The notes under the pieces are model-generated. The model ran no database searches. It saw nothing but the letters and a program-made list of their open reading frames with translations, and had not been told where the DNA came from. The position numbers were made by a program, and so were the translations under genes. Below are positions 28,880 to 40,839 of a DNA stretch of 64,000 nt, in pieces. The DNA comes from Chrysemys picta bellii (lineage: Eukaryota; Chordata; Testudines; Emydidae): contig NC_088797.1 of the NCBI RefSeq assembly GCF_011386835.1, positions 94,374,264 through 94,438,263 on the forward strand. Direction: 5' to 3'. Positions within the stretch are counted from its first letter, which is position 1. Each line of letters starts with the position of its first letter.

Positions 28880-29430
28880 AGACAGGAACCAGAGCAGGGG
28901 GAGTAGGAAAGAAATGGAGGACTAAGACTAGGTGGGCAAAGGGACTGGGTAAAGGAGCCAGGCAGGAGACTGGGAGTGGTCATGGAGGGAAGACTGCAAC
29001 ATGGATGGGGAACCCCAATGCGAGACTAAGACTGCCTCAGCAAGAAGAATGGGACTAGGATGGGGAGCATGAGGGGTCGGAACTGGGACTGGCTAGGTGA
29101 GGCAACTGGTATAAGAAGCTGGAGGGAGGTGGAAAACAGATTGAATGAGGATCCTGTATTTAGGGAGGCAATGGGAGATTTGATTGGCTGGGCAAACAGA
29201 CTGAGTCAAGGAGCCTGGGAGAGGACTGGGACTGTGAGGGGGGATAGGGGAAGAATGGGACTCAGATGGGGAGCCCTGAGGGGGAAGACTAGGATTGGCT
29301 GGACAAAGAGACAGGAACTGAGATGAGAGGCTGGGGTGGCAGGAAAGACTGGGGAGCTGGAAGCGGAAACTGAGACTGGGGAAAAGAACAGGTTGGAGGG
29401 ATGGAGAAGAAAGTGTCAGGTTTGGGGGAA
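28880..29430. repeat. Purine-rich degenerate tandem repeat
   Basis: The plus strand is strongly enriched in G and A and repeats phrases such as GACTGGGACT, GGCTGGGCAAA and GGGGAGC at irregular spacing. A long opposite-strand frame at 29093-29566 is rich in Ser, Pro and Leu, as expected from translating pyrimidine-rich DNA, so I do not call it a gene. Confidence 0.6.
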
Positions 29431-30872
29431 ATGAGCAGAAAGGTCTGTTCCCACTAGAGTATACTCCATTCCAGAACAAAGAATGGAACCCATGATTCCT
29501 AAGTCTCAGCATTCCTTTGCTGTCTGCAAATAGTTGTGAAACCCACAAGCAAAGTGTGTGTCTCATCCCTCTCTAGTGCTGGTCCATGTAGAGTATGACT
29601 ACCTATTATTGCAATCAGTTACTCATTAGCTCTAGTGACAGAGATCTGTGCAGTGGATCTAAAGGTTCCAACCCTGTTTATGAAGAATGTGGGTGTCAAA
29701 ATGATTCCACCTGATGCAATTTCTGTTTTTTCTGTTTCCGTTTTTAAAAATCTAGGAAATTACACACAAAACAGCCATGTTAAGAAATGCTAGAATTAAG
29801 GTACCCATGCAAACTTAATTAAGTCCCCTTGTGCATATGCATTGTGATATAATTGTTAATTGCATTATCACACATTTTTCCACAGGACCCCTGGCTCATT
29901 CAGTGCCCAGGATGAACCAGCTTTGAGGATGAATCAAGGTATGTAGTGAGGGAGGCGTTGTCTGTACAACCTTGCCTCATTTGTTGTAGAAGTTGGAAAA
30001 TGTATAGTAAATGAGGCAGAGAACTATGGGAATTTTGAATGTCCAACTTCAGACACTGGAGCCTAATGTCTGAAGTGCTAAGCATTCACAGTTGCAAATG
30101 AGGTTCTTTGAACATATAAAGTACTATGAAAAATCAGGCCCTAGCCAATTCAAATTGGGCACCCAAATTAATGGTCACTTTTGACCTTTATTTCCTCTAT
30201 GCTTTAGTTGCCCATTTGCAAACTAGGGATAAGACCACTGCCAAGCTGTCTGGAGTGGCTCATGACCATGAGTGTTAAACTCAGGGCAGACTGCTACAAA
30301 GCAGAATACAACCCCCAAATTGGTTGTGTGCTCTGTAAATAGATTTCACCAACCAAGTATCAAATGTGAACTCCTCAAGCACTATAACAGCCTTAACATG
30401 AAGTCACAGAGAGTCCCCTTGGGCACTCCGGTCTATCTTGCTATCCAGGCAATCCTGCCTTTGTGATAGATTGTCCCTTATACCAAAAATCATAACAATA
30501 TTTAGGTTACTCCCAGTCCCAAAGGGCCAGTCACTTACCCCAAGTCAGTTGCATCTTAGATCTTTCACTAAAGACAAAGTTTATATAGGATTGGCTATAA
30601 GCGAAAACAAATGTATTAACTAGGAAAAGGAAATAAGTTATTTACAAGGTTAAAGCGGGTAAACATACACACACAAATGAGTTATAGTTGGTAACAGAAG
30701 CTGCTGTATTATGCAAGCTCTGTATGCACTTTAAGACTAAGCAGCTTTGGGATCCCTTGCTTAAGCTTAAGAAATATTGACCTCTCCAAATTCCAAGCAG
30801 CATAATGATAGAATTCCTTCTGGTCAGGGATGTTTATCCCCTTCCCCCAGAGTTCAAACTTCAATGGGACAG

Positions 30873-32784
30873 TGTGACGGTGCTGCCCATGGGAGTCAGC
30901 TGAGGTTACTTAATTATTCATAGATTCATAGATTCTAGGACTGGAAGGGACCTTGAGAGGTCATCGAGTCCAGTCCCCCACATGGCAGGACCAAATACTG
31001 TCTAGACCATCCCTGATAGACATTTATCTAACCTACTCTTAAATATCTCCAGAGATGGAGATTCCACAACCTCCCTAGGCAATTTATTCCAGTGTTTAAC
31101 CACCCTGACAGTTAGGAACTTTTTCCTAATGTCCAACCTAGACCTCCCTTGCTGCAGTTTAAGCCCATTGCTTCTTGTTCTATCCTTAAAGGCTAAGGTG
31201 AACAAGTTTTCTCCCTCCTCCTTATGACACCCTTTTAGATACCTGAAAACTGCTATCATGTCCCCTCTCAGTCTTCTCTTTTCAAAACTAAACAAACCCA
31301 ATTCTTTCAGCCTTCCTTCATAGGTCATGTTCTCAAGACCTTAAATCATTCTTGTTGCTCTTCTCTGGACCCTTTCCAGTTTCTCCACATCTTTCTTGAA
31401 ATGCGGTGCCCAGAACTGGACACAATACTCCAGTTGAGGCCTAACCAGAGCAGAGTAGAGTGGAAGAATGACTTCTCGTGTCTTGCTCACAACACACCTG
31501 TTAATACATCCCAGAATCATGTTTGCTTTTTTTGCAACAGCATCACACTGTTGACTCATATTTAGCTTGTGGTCCACTATAACCCCTAGATCCCTTTCTG
31601 CCGTACTCCTTCCTAGACAGTCTCTTCCCATTCTGTATGTGTGAAACTGATTTTTTTCCCCTAAGTGGAGCACTTTGCATTTGTCTTCGTTAAACTTCAT
31701 CACTTCGTTTAACTCAGACCATTTCTCCAATTTGTCCAATTAGGTTGAACTGCAAACCAAACTGGGCAGACAAACCCCCAAAGCTGGTGGATATTCCAAT
31801 ACTCAGATTTACCAAGCCAGCACAAAACAGCTTCTATAGTACTTCACTGGTTACTTAGAAGTCCAAACAACACAGTTCCCTTAAAGTACCCAGCCTCAGG
31901 CTTCCATCCAGACACACCTGTCAGATATGATGATGATGATGATTGAAAATCTTATCTCATCATATAAAAGAAAAGGTTTTTCCAATCCCAAAGGATCAGC
32001 CACATACCCAGATTTAATTATAACTTAGATTTTACCCAAAATACACGCTTATAGCCAATTTTCATTAACTAAACTAAAATTTATTAAAAAAGAAAAGAGA
32101 GAGAATGTTGGTTAAAAGATTAATATACATACAGACTTGAATTCAATTTTTGAGGTTCAGATGCATAGCAGAGGTGAGCTTGTAGTTGCCAAAAGTTCTT
32201 TTAGATATAGTCCATAGGTTATAGTCCAATGTCCATATTCAGGGTGGCTCCAGTCAATGACTGGGGATCTCAATTCTTGTGGCTTAAGGTTTCCCCTCTT
32301 GAAACCCAGAGCAGATCTGAGATGAAGTAGGATCATGTTTTAGAGTTCTTATACATTTCCAGCAGCCTTTCGGCCTGAGAAAACAATAGGCTTAACTCTC
32401 CTTCCAAACATCCTGGCAATTAGCACAGGGTAATTTATCCATTAAACAGTTCAGATACAGGTTACCACAACCTTCAAAGAGACATATAGACAATAATACT
32501 ATTTCACTCAAGTATTATCATAAATGTTAATATTTCTTTTTTGATCTTTGAATTAAAGTTATAGCAATAGACAAGACTTGTTTGCTTACATCACAAGACC
32601 TGAGCATACATTTACCCATGAGATATTTAACAATGCAGACTTGCATTTTAAAGCTCTATTTATTTACATATCTTCCTAACCAGTCCTTAAGGTTTACCCA
32701 TGTGTCAAGTCAGTCTGAGTTAATTAACTCTTTCTGGCCCTGTCACCTTCCAATAAAATATTATATTACACTCATAACGTCACA
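30873..32784. mobile_element. Solo-LTR-like element, TGTGACG...CGTCACA, TSD GACAG, carrying a CR1 insertion
   Basis: The unit starts TGTGACGGTGCTGCC and ends AACGTCACA, flanked by an exact GACAG duplication (30868-30872 and 32785-32789). Without the CR1 at 30916-31737 it is about 1.09 kb and lines up with the copy at 25571 along its length, including the (GAT)n run. It inserted independently, since the duplications differ. Confidence 0.78.
30916..31737 (-). mobile_element. CR1 LINE, 5'-truncated, reverse transcriptase C-terminus
   Basis: On the minus strand one frame of about 240 codons runs from EKWSELNEVMKFNEDKCKVL through ERDLGVIVDHKLNMS and LVRPQLEYCVQFWAP, then ERVQRRATRMI, a single in-frame TAA (31341-31343), and on to [20 protein letters not shown] and [20 protein letters not shown]. 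This is the thumb and C-terminal region of the CR1 ORF2 protein. The 3' end is the CR1 tail (ATTCATAGATTCATAG in plus orientation). The target bases AATT are repeated at both sides. With only one stop it is a young copy, nested inside the LTR at 30873. Confidence 0.92.
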
Positions 32785-33235
32785 GACAGTTCAAACCGTG
32801 AGGGGTTTTTGCATGTCCCCTTTTCATGAGTGTGGGGGAGCAATCAACAGTCTTTTGTTCACTGATGTTCCACAATGGTTCATCTGGTGTCTATATGCCT
32901 TCTTTTGTTGGGCAGGAGATAACACCTCTTGTAATAAACTAGTATTTCACTCTTGGTAAAACTTCTTTCCTGACTGTGAGAGTTTCCAGTTTCGTAGCAA
33001 ACACTTTCATAGTTAAAGCAATCACTTTATAACATTGGATACAGATGTTATAAGTGATATTGATAAATGCAGCAACTCTCAAGCATTTCATAACGTCTAA
33101 ACACATCTCTATAAATCTAATACCTATTTTAACAAAACTAACACACAGGTGAGCCAGACTGATTTTCAGCTATGTCATTGTTCGGTGAGACCTATGGGCC
33201 TTGGCATGAACTGGCACCTAAACTGCCAGCATCAC

Positions 33236-35530
33236 AACCACCACCTCACTTCACAAGGATGTTGTGAAAATAAATATATTCATGTTTGTGAAGAACTCTG
33301 ACAGTATGCTGTTGAACCTCATAGAAGCACCCGGGAGGAAATTAATAATTCTGTATTAAAAGCAAGGTTTGAACAGTATGCAGTAAATAAGGCCTGGGGC
33401 CACACACTGAACAATGAGGCTAAAACAAAATATTGAAGAATACCATCCATCCTATTCTGGATGAAGCAGAATCTGAATGAGGCAGAGGGTCTGTGATTTT
33501 CCACTATTCCCCCCCCCCCTTTTTTTTCATCCCATTTTTTTTTGTGTTCTTATGAACAGCAGAGTAAGAAAAACACTCAATTGTATCTAAAGCACTTAAG
33601 AAAAGACTGTCTTTCTGTCCTTCCCCATATTCTTTCAGGAAGGACTTTCAAGCTATACCACATATTGCAACATAACCCCTAAACAGCCAGCAGCATTTTA
33701 AACTCTGAACCCTCTAACTCTTGTAAATCTTTTAAATACTAGCATAAGAAACAGGCAAAGGGGATTTATTTTATTTTCCTCTTTCACTGGAGGCAAAAAA
33801 AGAGAGAGAACAAACACTGAACGGGGGGGAGGGGGAGGGAGCATACCCTCCCCCATCACACACTTTTCCTTGCTGTGCATTTAGATTAAAACAAAAAATG
33901 AAGTGCTTCATCACAAAGAATTCTGCACTTTGAATACAGTATTAATGACATTTTCTAGAGAATAATGTCAGTACCTTCTGCAAGCATCAACCTATGACTA
34001 GCATTTCAGATTCTCCACATCTGACTCACTCCATAGACAAGGGTCCCCACCATGCCAGTTCCGTATCTTCCCCTTTAATTTTCTCATTTCCCTCCCCACC
34101 CCATATTTCTCCTCCTTACTGACTAGCTTTATTCCAGTCTCATCTGAAACCTGTAACTCTGAACGTCTCTCTTCCTTTACTGTTTTAATTATTTGACTCT
34201 ACAAAGTATTGCAGTCTTCCTTTTTTTTTTTTAATAGCAACTACAGAGTTATGGCTTTCTTCCAGTCCAGAGGCTGGGCACATGCCTCTTTTGCTATTTG
34301 TACATGGTACCTTGTATGGCAATGTCTAGGTTTTAATCAAGAGTGAGCAAAACACCACTGTAATGTGTGACCAGGCATAGGCCAGCAGATAGGAAACCCA
34401 AGGCCAAGTCTAAGGTTAGATCTCAGTTTTTCTATATGATGTTTTATTAGGAAATGACAGTCAACGGTTATGCCAACCGTTGCAGAAACTGGGAAGTGGG
34501 TTAGAAATAACAACCACCACAAAAAAAGTCACTGTGTGGCAAGGTGGAAAACTTCCTGTAGTTCATGCTGTTAACTTTCACTGTTTCCAGTGTTCTTGCT
34601 GTAATAGTTTATTCAGTAGGTATTCTAAAGAGCCTTTATCAACATATATTTCAATGTTTTATTTGATAACCTGTATCTCATAGGACCAAATTCTGGCCTC
34701 AGTTGAGGATCATGCACCTCAGAAGATAAAAGTAGGAGACATAGGATATACTGAATTTTCAGAAGTAACCATTTATTTTGGGTGTGTCAGCTTCTGGGTA
34801 CCAATCTGAGGCACCTAGGGTCAGATCCCCAAGTTATTTAGGCTCCTAAAGTCATAATGCTCTAAATGTCCACAGCTATGAAGACTCTAAAGGTTAGATT
34901 TATTAAGCTAGTTAACGGCAGGTTGAATAGATTTTTCTCTTCTGACTTCAACATACCATTTATTACAGGGGTTATAGGAGTCTGGTAAGAGGATGGAATA
35001 TGAGGTATTAGGCTACTAAATACTTTTGAGGATTTGGACTTTAAAGCCTGATTTTTTTCAGAGATGCCAAGAACTTGAAGCTCCCGTGGGTTACTTTTGA
35101 GAAGTTTGTAATCTTTATCTGGCTCCAAGATTTTGAGCATTGTTAAAGTAGTGGGTATTTTTAGTATACTTGTTCTATTCTTTGTCTTTCTTTTAGTTCA
35201 TCCTTCTTCTAGGGACGAGACAACACATTACCTCAAAACTATTCCATTCCCTGCCCAGCTGCCTATAACTCCTTTAATAAATGGGTTGTCGAATTCAGAA
35301 TAGAAAAATCTGTTCAACCTGCTGTTAACTAGCTTAATAAATGTAACCTTTTGAGTCTTTATATCTGTGGGCATTATACCAAAACATGTATTTTGAAAAT
35401 ATACGTAGTGTGGTCACCATATTTATCATTTTCCTTTACAGTGTTTCCAAAACTTCTGTAAACTAAACCCTTAGGAAAATGAAATCAGTTGCATCCCCTG
35501 CAATCCCACCATGAATTCTTAATGGCTTGT
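33236..35530. other. Intergenic DNA with no gene recognised
   Basis: AT-rich sequence with homopolymer runs (C and T runs near 33510-33540, T-run near 34222). Short frames on both strands have no recognisable family features. Confidence 0.5.
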
Positions 35531-35559
35531 CCACCTTAATGTATACATCTTCCACGTTG

Positions 35560-35876
35560 TCCTGTCTTTTTTTTCTGCTCCGGCCGCCCTGTAGGGGGCG
35601 GCGGTGCGGAGGACAGGAATGCCCTGCAGCAAGCCCGGCAGGGCAGTCCTCATCCTTCCCTCCCCGCCGACCAGAGCGGAGCCCTCCCGGCAGGCGGCAC
35701 GGCGCAGCGCAGCGGGAGGGGCCGCGTGGCAGTGCCCCGCTGTAGCCCTGGCCGCCCCCCTTTCTCTCTCTCTCCCCCGCCTGCTCCCTCCTTCTAGTCG
35801 GTTCCCCTGCACCCGCGCCCCGGCTTTTTTTTTTTTTTGCTTGGGGCGGCCAAAAAGCCAGAGCCAGAGCCCTGAT
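35560..35876. repeat. GC-rich block ending like the 38.7-kb hAT MITE
   Basis: A CpG-rich island of about 300 bp stands out in AT-rich DNA. Its right end (T-run, then GCTTGGGGCGGCCAA and AGCCAGAGCCCTG) resembles both ends of the element at 38703 (CTTGGGGCGGCCAA; GAGCCGGCCCTG), so it is probably a diverged relative that lost its left end. Overlapping Arg-, Pro- and Ala-rich frames on both strands are compositional. A CpG-island promoter is an alternative, but no exon follows. Confidence 0.4.
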
Positions 35877-36117
35877 AACATCTACAATGAACTGGACGCC
35901 TTCCAGATATTCCAAAAGAGACAGCCCTTGTTCCAAACATCTCACAGTGCACTGTGCTGTTTTTAAATGAATTGTGTGATTCTTAATGCAACGATTTACA
36001 TCATATCTAGTGGTGAATTAAAGCTCACTGTGGACCATATCCAGTCCAACCAAAGGGCCCTGCACTACAAATCATGCCACATCTGGCTCCCTGTCCTTCC
36101 AGTTCTACTTCTTGTTT

Positions 36118-36415
36118 CTAAGGTCATGTCTACGCTACCATTTATGTTGGCAATACTTATGTCACTCAGGGGTGTGAAAAACACACCCCTGAGCAATATA
36201 AATTTAGCTGGCATAAGTGGTGGTGTGGACAGCACTATGTTGTCAGGAGAGCTTCTCCCACTGACATAGCAACCGCTGCTTGTTGGGGGTGGTTTAATTA
36301 TGTAGACAGGAGAGCTCTCTTCCATCAGCATAGAGCTGGTACATGAGAGATCTTACAGTGCACAGCTGCATCAGTACAGCTGTGCTGCTCTAAGGTCTCT
36401 AGTGTCGACATAACT
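36118..36415. mobile_element. MITE with CATGTCTACGC / GTGTCGACATAA ends
   Basis: The ends AAGGTCATGTCTACGCTA and TCTAGTGTCGACATAACT are imperfect inverted repeats, and the interior shares GGAGAGCTCTCTCCCATC-type and CAGCTGTGC blocks with the element at 41412. It is a non-coding, hAT-like MITE. Confidence 0.6.
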
Positions 36416-38435
36416 CAGTCCCTTGTAGACTGCAACACTCTAGTATTTCTAGTGTTTGCTGCTGGCAAAATCCTACCTATCATACTATAAAAAGTGATCA
36501 GGCTAAAATGGGGGGCTATTCAAACCCCATACATTTTCAGTAGAAAATGTTTTTATCAGTTGGAAACTGAGCTCATTACTAAGTTTGAGGCAAATTATAG
36601 AGATCTAGATTATTTTCTCAACTGGGGTAGATAATGGCTTTACTTCTGAATATAATTATCTGATTTTAGAAAAATGTAAAGGCTTCTTATATACCTCCAT
36701 TAACTAGCTGGAATTCTCATATTCAAGAAAACTCAAGCTTGAGATGGCAACAGGCCAGTAACACTTCTATTTGTAACAGAGGTGGTAACCATTTTCTCAC
36801 ATCTCCAGTTCAGACATTCCATGCATTACAATGACTGGGGCTCAATGTAGTTTAAAGTGATTCCTTTTCTGTTTTGAATCCCATTTTACAGTTGTCTTCT
36901 GGAAGACTTTTCAGGCCCCATAGAAGTTAATTTTGCAATGAGTTGAGTAGTGTTCTATTGCTAGATATACCTTTTCCTTTATGAATCATAACTTTTCATG
37001 TCACTGAATTGTTTTTGTTTTGGGAGTGGTTTATTTTACCAAAGAGTTTGGTGTATGATTAGTAAATGTGCTATACCTACTATTCATCAGTATATTTTAT
37101 AGAGAAACATGATTGGTTCTCCTGGGACTGGTGGATTTTCCTTGGTGAGCTATTCTAGTTAAAATCAAGTAGAAGTGGGTCAGCTGGAAAAAGTGGTTCT
37201 GGGTTTAGAGGTAGGCATCTAAAGCAGTCAGAAAGCTATGAGTACAAGTGAAATCTCAGAAAAAATAAGACTGGTATTTAGAGTTCCTGTTGATGTTTTT
37301 ACAGAAGGTGAGTTTATTAAATGTGAATACAGACATCAATGAGAGTTTGGAAGCAAAAGATTAGAAGGAAAATCTCTCTATGTTCAGCTGGTTTCTGACA
37401 CTCATGGAGGATCGGTGTGGTCCCAAAGGACTGGAGAAGGGCAAACATAGTACCGTTCAACAAGAATAAAGAGGGCCTGGAGAATTATAGATCAATCAGC
37501 CTAACTTTGATACCTGGAAAGATACTGGAACAAATTATGAAACAATCAGTTTGTAAACACCTGGAGGATAATAGGGTTATAAGGATTTATCAAGAACAAA
37601 TAATGCCAAACCAACCTAATTTCCTTCTTTGACAGCGATATTAGCCTAATGGATAGGAAAAAGCTATAGATGTGATGTATCTTGATTTTATAAGGCTTTT
37701 GACACATTCCCACATGATATTCTCATAGGTAAACTAAGGAGATGTGTTCTAGATGAAATTACTATAAGGTGGATGCACAATTGGTTGAAAGACTGCATTC
37801 AGGGTAGTTACTAATAGTTTACTGTCGAACTGGGGGGGACGACATGTATCTAGTGAGGTACTGCAAAGGTCTGTCCTGGGTCTGGTACTGTTCAATATTT
37901 TCATTAACAACTCAATTGATGGAGTGGAGAGTACGCTTATAAAATTTGCAGATGATACCAAGGTGGCACTTTGGAGGACAGGGTTAGAATTCAAAATGAC
38001 ATTGATAAATGAAAGAATGGGTCAGAAATCAACAAGATGAAATTCAATAAAAACAAGTGGAAAGTACTAAATGCTGGAACTACAAAATGCACAACAAACT
38101 ACAAACGCACAACTACAAAATGGGGAACAACTGGCTAAAGCTGAAAACGATCTGGAGACTATAGTGGACCACAAATTGAATCAGTCAATCATATTATGCA
38201 GTTGTGAAAAAGGCTAATATCATTCAGGGGGTGTATTAACAGGAGTTAAGACAGGAGGTAATTATTCTGCTCTACTTGGCATTTGTGAGGCCTCAGCTGG
38301 AATATTGTGTCCAGTTCTGGGTGCCACACTTTAAGACAGGTGTGGACAAATTGGAGAGGGTCCAGAGGGGAAGAACAAAAATAGGGCAGGTTTTCGAAAC
38401 TTTTTATCCTGAGGAAAGGCTAAAAAAACCTGGGT

Positions 38436-38600
38436 GAGTTATGGTCAGTCTGCCATATTATTCTGTCCTAAAATGTTGGCATTCAGAATAAATTATCAAT
38501 CTGAATGGCATTGCCACATTGAAAGAAATAATCCTCCCTTAATCGTGCTTGTGCAGTGGCATGAAAATATCTTAAGTGCACAGCAAACTAATAGGGCAGT
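38436..38600. repeat. Unclassified interspersed repeat, copy 1 (pairs with 62766)
   Basis: The stretch shares an ordered series of blocks with 62766-62944: GGTCAGTCTGCCATA versus GGCCAGTCTCCCATA, GAATAAATTATCAATC, ATGGCATTGCC, TCCCTTAAT, CATGAAAATA and TAGGGCAG. I do not recognise the family. No coding frame is preserved. Confidence 0.6.
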
Positions 38601-38702
38601 ACTACTAGTCTCTTTTCTCTCTCTCTCCTCTCTCTACATAAGGTGCCACTTAGCTTGCATGTTAGTACTGTATGCCAGTCCACACTCAGGATACATCAGA
38701 AT

Positions 38703-38951
38703 CAGGGCCGGCTCCAGGCACCAGCTAAAGAAGCAGGTGCTTGGGGCGGCCAATACTAAGGGACGGCACTCCGGCCGCTATTGGGGCAGCACGTCTGGGT
38801 CTTCAGCGGCAATTTGGCGGCGGGTCCCTCAGTCCCTCTCGGAGCAAAGAACCAGCCGCCAAATTGCCGCCGAAGAGTGGAGCGGCGCGATTGCGCTGCC
38901 GCGGCTTTTTTTTTTCTGCTTGAGGCAGCAGAAAACCTGGAGCCGGCCCTG
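38703..38951. mobile_element. hAT-type MITE with 8-bp TSD (CAGGGCCGGCTCCAGG ends)
   Basis: Terminal inverted repeats CAGGGCCGGCTCCAGG and CCTGGAGCCGGCCCTG are perfect over 16 bases. The 8-bp duplication ATCAGAAT is exact (38695-38702 and 38952-38959). The interior is GC-rich and has an internal inverted repeat (GGCAATTTGGCGGC / GCCGCCAAATTGCC). It is non-coding and inserted into the older CR1 region. Confidence 0.9.
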
Positions 38952-39266
38952 ATCAGAATATAGTAAATTAAATGTCCCTTTTTTGTCTTTGTACCATACT
39001 GCTGTAAGGGAGTGGCAGAGTAGATATGTGGTAACCTTATTTATTTTTTTATACTCTCTGCTTGTGACTAGCATGTCTGTTTAGAGAGACCACAAATTCA
39101 CCATCAGAAGGAGTCCAGAGGAGAGTAGCAAGAATCATAAAAGGTTTAGAAAACCTAACCTGTAAGGAAAGGTTAAAAAAACTGGGCATGTTTAGTTTTG
39201 CAAAAAGAATACCAAGGTGGGACCGGATAAGTCTTCCAATATGCAAAGGCTGTCATAAAGAGGATA

Positions 39267-39376
39267 AAGAACAGGAGTACTTGTGGCACCTTAAATAAAT
39301 TTGTTAGTCTCTAAGGTGCCACAAGTACTCCTGTTCTTTTTGCGGATACAGACTAACACAGCTGCTACTCTGAAAC
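39267..39376. mobile_element. Tiny inverted PLE-tail insertion with 17-bp TSD
   Basis: The 110-bp insert is a hairpin: AGAACAGGAGTACTTGTGGC and its complement GCCACAAGTACTCCTGTTCT flank a short centre, followed by the PLE tail GCGGATACAGACTAACACAG. The 17-bp duplication CTGTCATAAAGAGGATA is exact at 39250-39266 and 39377-39393. The CR1 into which it inserted continues on both sides. It has the same plan as the 4.1-kb insertion at 49870. Confidence 0.88.
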
Positions 39377-39690
39377 CTGTCATAAAGAGGATAGTGATCA
39401 GTTGTTCTCCATCTCCACTGAAGGTAGGACAAGAAATAACGAGTTTAAGCTGCAGCAAGGGAGCTAGATGTAGGATAGATATTAGGAAAAACTTGCCAAC
39501 TAAGGGTAGTTAACCTTCCTTGGAAGCCTATACCAGAGCTTGTGGAATCCTCATCACTGGAGGTTTTTAAGAACAGGTTGGACAAACACCTGTCAGGAAT
39601 GGTCTAGGTTTACTTGGTCCTGCCTCAGTGCAGGGGGCAGGACTAGATGATCTCCCATAGTTCCTTCCAGCCCTAGGTTTCTGTGATTTT

Positions 39691-40830
39691 TTTTTTTTTT
39701 TTAATTCATATTTTGGTGCTAAAGTTGATTTTAGCAAGGGGGCTGTGTCCCAAGAGAAGAGATGCACCTTGGGGGCTTGGGGTCCACAACAGAGTCCTGC
39801 ATTAGTGTCCACCTTGGCAGCAGTAGGGAAGAGGAAGGGGACACAACACCCACCCCCCCAATCACCCTGGCAACCCTCCTCCAATGGGAAGAGGAGAGAC
39901 AACTGAAGTCATCAGCTGCCAGTTAGAGGGCACAAGACAGCCACGCAGCACTGCAAGCAGTTTCTGACCCTGGGCACAGCCCCGGATGCCTGGGAAAGCA
40001 GGAGGGAGGCTACGAATAGCCCTGCTTTCCTCCACATGGCAAGACTATCTGGGAGTGAAGCAGAAAGAAGGTCTCCCTGTAGCCGGCCAGCATAGCACTG
40101 CCAGGCCCAGCAACTGACCTATCTGTAACCTCAGCCAGCAGAAAAGCCTCACGAGGGTACAATCTGCTTCTCCTGCCCCCACCTGCCAGCAACAGAAGGA
40201 GACAGCCTTGCTTGCCTGCCACCATCTGCAGCCTGTTTGCCCTGCAGCCAGCCCATACCGGATCTGGGATTTTGGATCCTGAGACCTGACCTGCTTGCAT
40301 CTGAACCTGCGGATTCCAAGCTTTAAAGTCTGTCGGCACGGTTCCAGAAGAGTGTGGATGTTTTAGTTCCTCTCCAGTAATCCCCAGGAAGAACCTGCAT
40401 GCCTGCACCAGTCTTCTGAGTGCTCAGCCAGAAAGGGAACCCAGAGTGAGTATCCTGTATTACAGCTAGATAGGTAGTTAAGGTTTAATCTTATACCACT
40501 AAGGCACATTCTATCTGTGAAAGGGTTTTAATCTGCCTAGATCATGAAGATCTGCACTACCAATTCCCAGTATAATAAAGTGTGTTTCTAAGAGCATCTC
40601 CTTACAGGCCTGCAGCATGCCTCCACATGTACCACACGGGTACCTGAAATGTGGGGGACTGAAGGAGGAGACACTTTTGGTAGGAACATTAGGGAGTGTG
40701 TGGTCAGATGCCCTAGTGTACTTGCCAGCATAGCCATTAGTAATTAAAGAGCATTATTAATATCTCTAATCATTTCAATCATTTAATATTTTTATTGATT
40801 GTATATTTGTCTTTAATCAAATTGTAACGT
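39691..40830. other. Intergenic DNA with no gene recognised
   Basis: Moderately GC-rich sequence without clear repeat ends. Frames on the minus strand (39567-39902, 40010-40408) have no recognisable motifs and overlap the CR1 end or low-complexity stretches. Confidence 0.4.
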
Positions 40831-40839
40831 AGTTTATAG

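Larger units (their letters stand above)
30250..33235. repeat. Older LTR-like repeat interrupted by a TGTGACG element
   Basis: The outer parts (30250-30872 and 32790-33235) look like one old LTR-type repeat split by the insertion at 30873-32784. The phrase TCCCAAAGGGCCAGTCACTTA parallels TCCCAAAGGATCAGCCACATA in the TGTGACG elements and TCCCAAGGGATCAGACACTTA at 54.7 kb, so these may be related LTR subfamilies. The ends are not certain. Confidence 0.45.
37390..39690 (+). repeat. Old CR1 LINE (reverse transcriptase to 3' tail), interrupted by a hAT MITE and a PLE tail
   Basis: The plus strand encodes VPKDWRRANIVPFNKNKEGL and ENYRSISLTLIPGKILEQIM (37417-37632), the fingers region of CR1-type reverse transcriptase. 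It continues in broken frames with a KFADDTKVAL-like motif near 37940-37970, RPQLEYCVQFW-like sequence near 38290, and a 3' end near 39600-39690 (GGCAGGACTAGATGATCTCC). Frameshifts and stops abound. Insertions at 38703-38951 and 39267-39376 split it, and an unrelated repeat lies at about 38436-38600. Confidence 0.85.

Noticed and set aside
29093..29566. 157-codon minus-strand frame rich in Ser, Pro and Leu
   Set aside because: It is the complement of a purine-rich degenerate repeat; no recognisable domain.
35560..35876. CpG-rich block as a promoter of an unknown gene
   Set aside because: No exon with family similarity follows on either strand, and the right end resembles a GC-rich hAT MITE.
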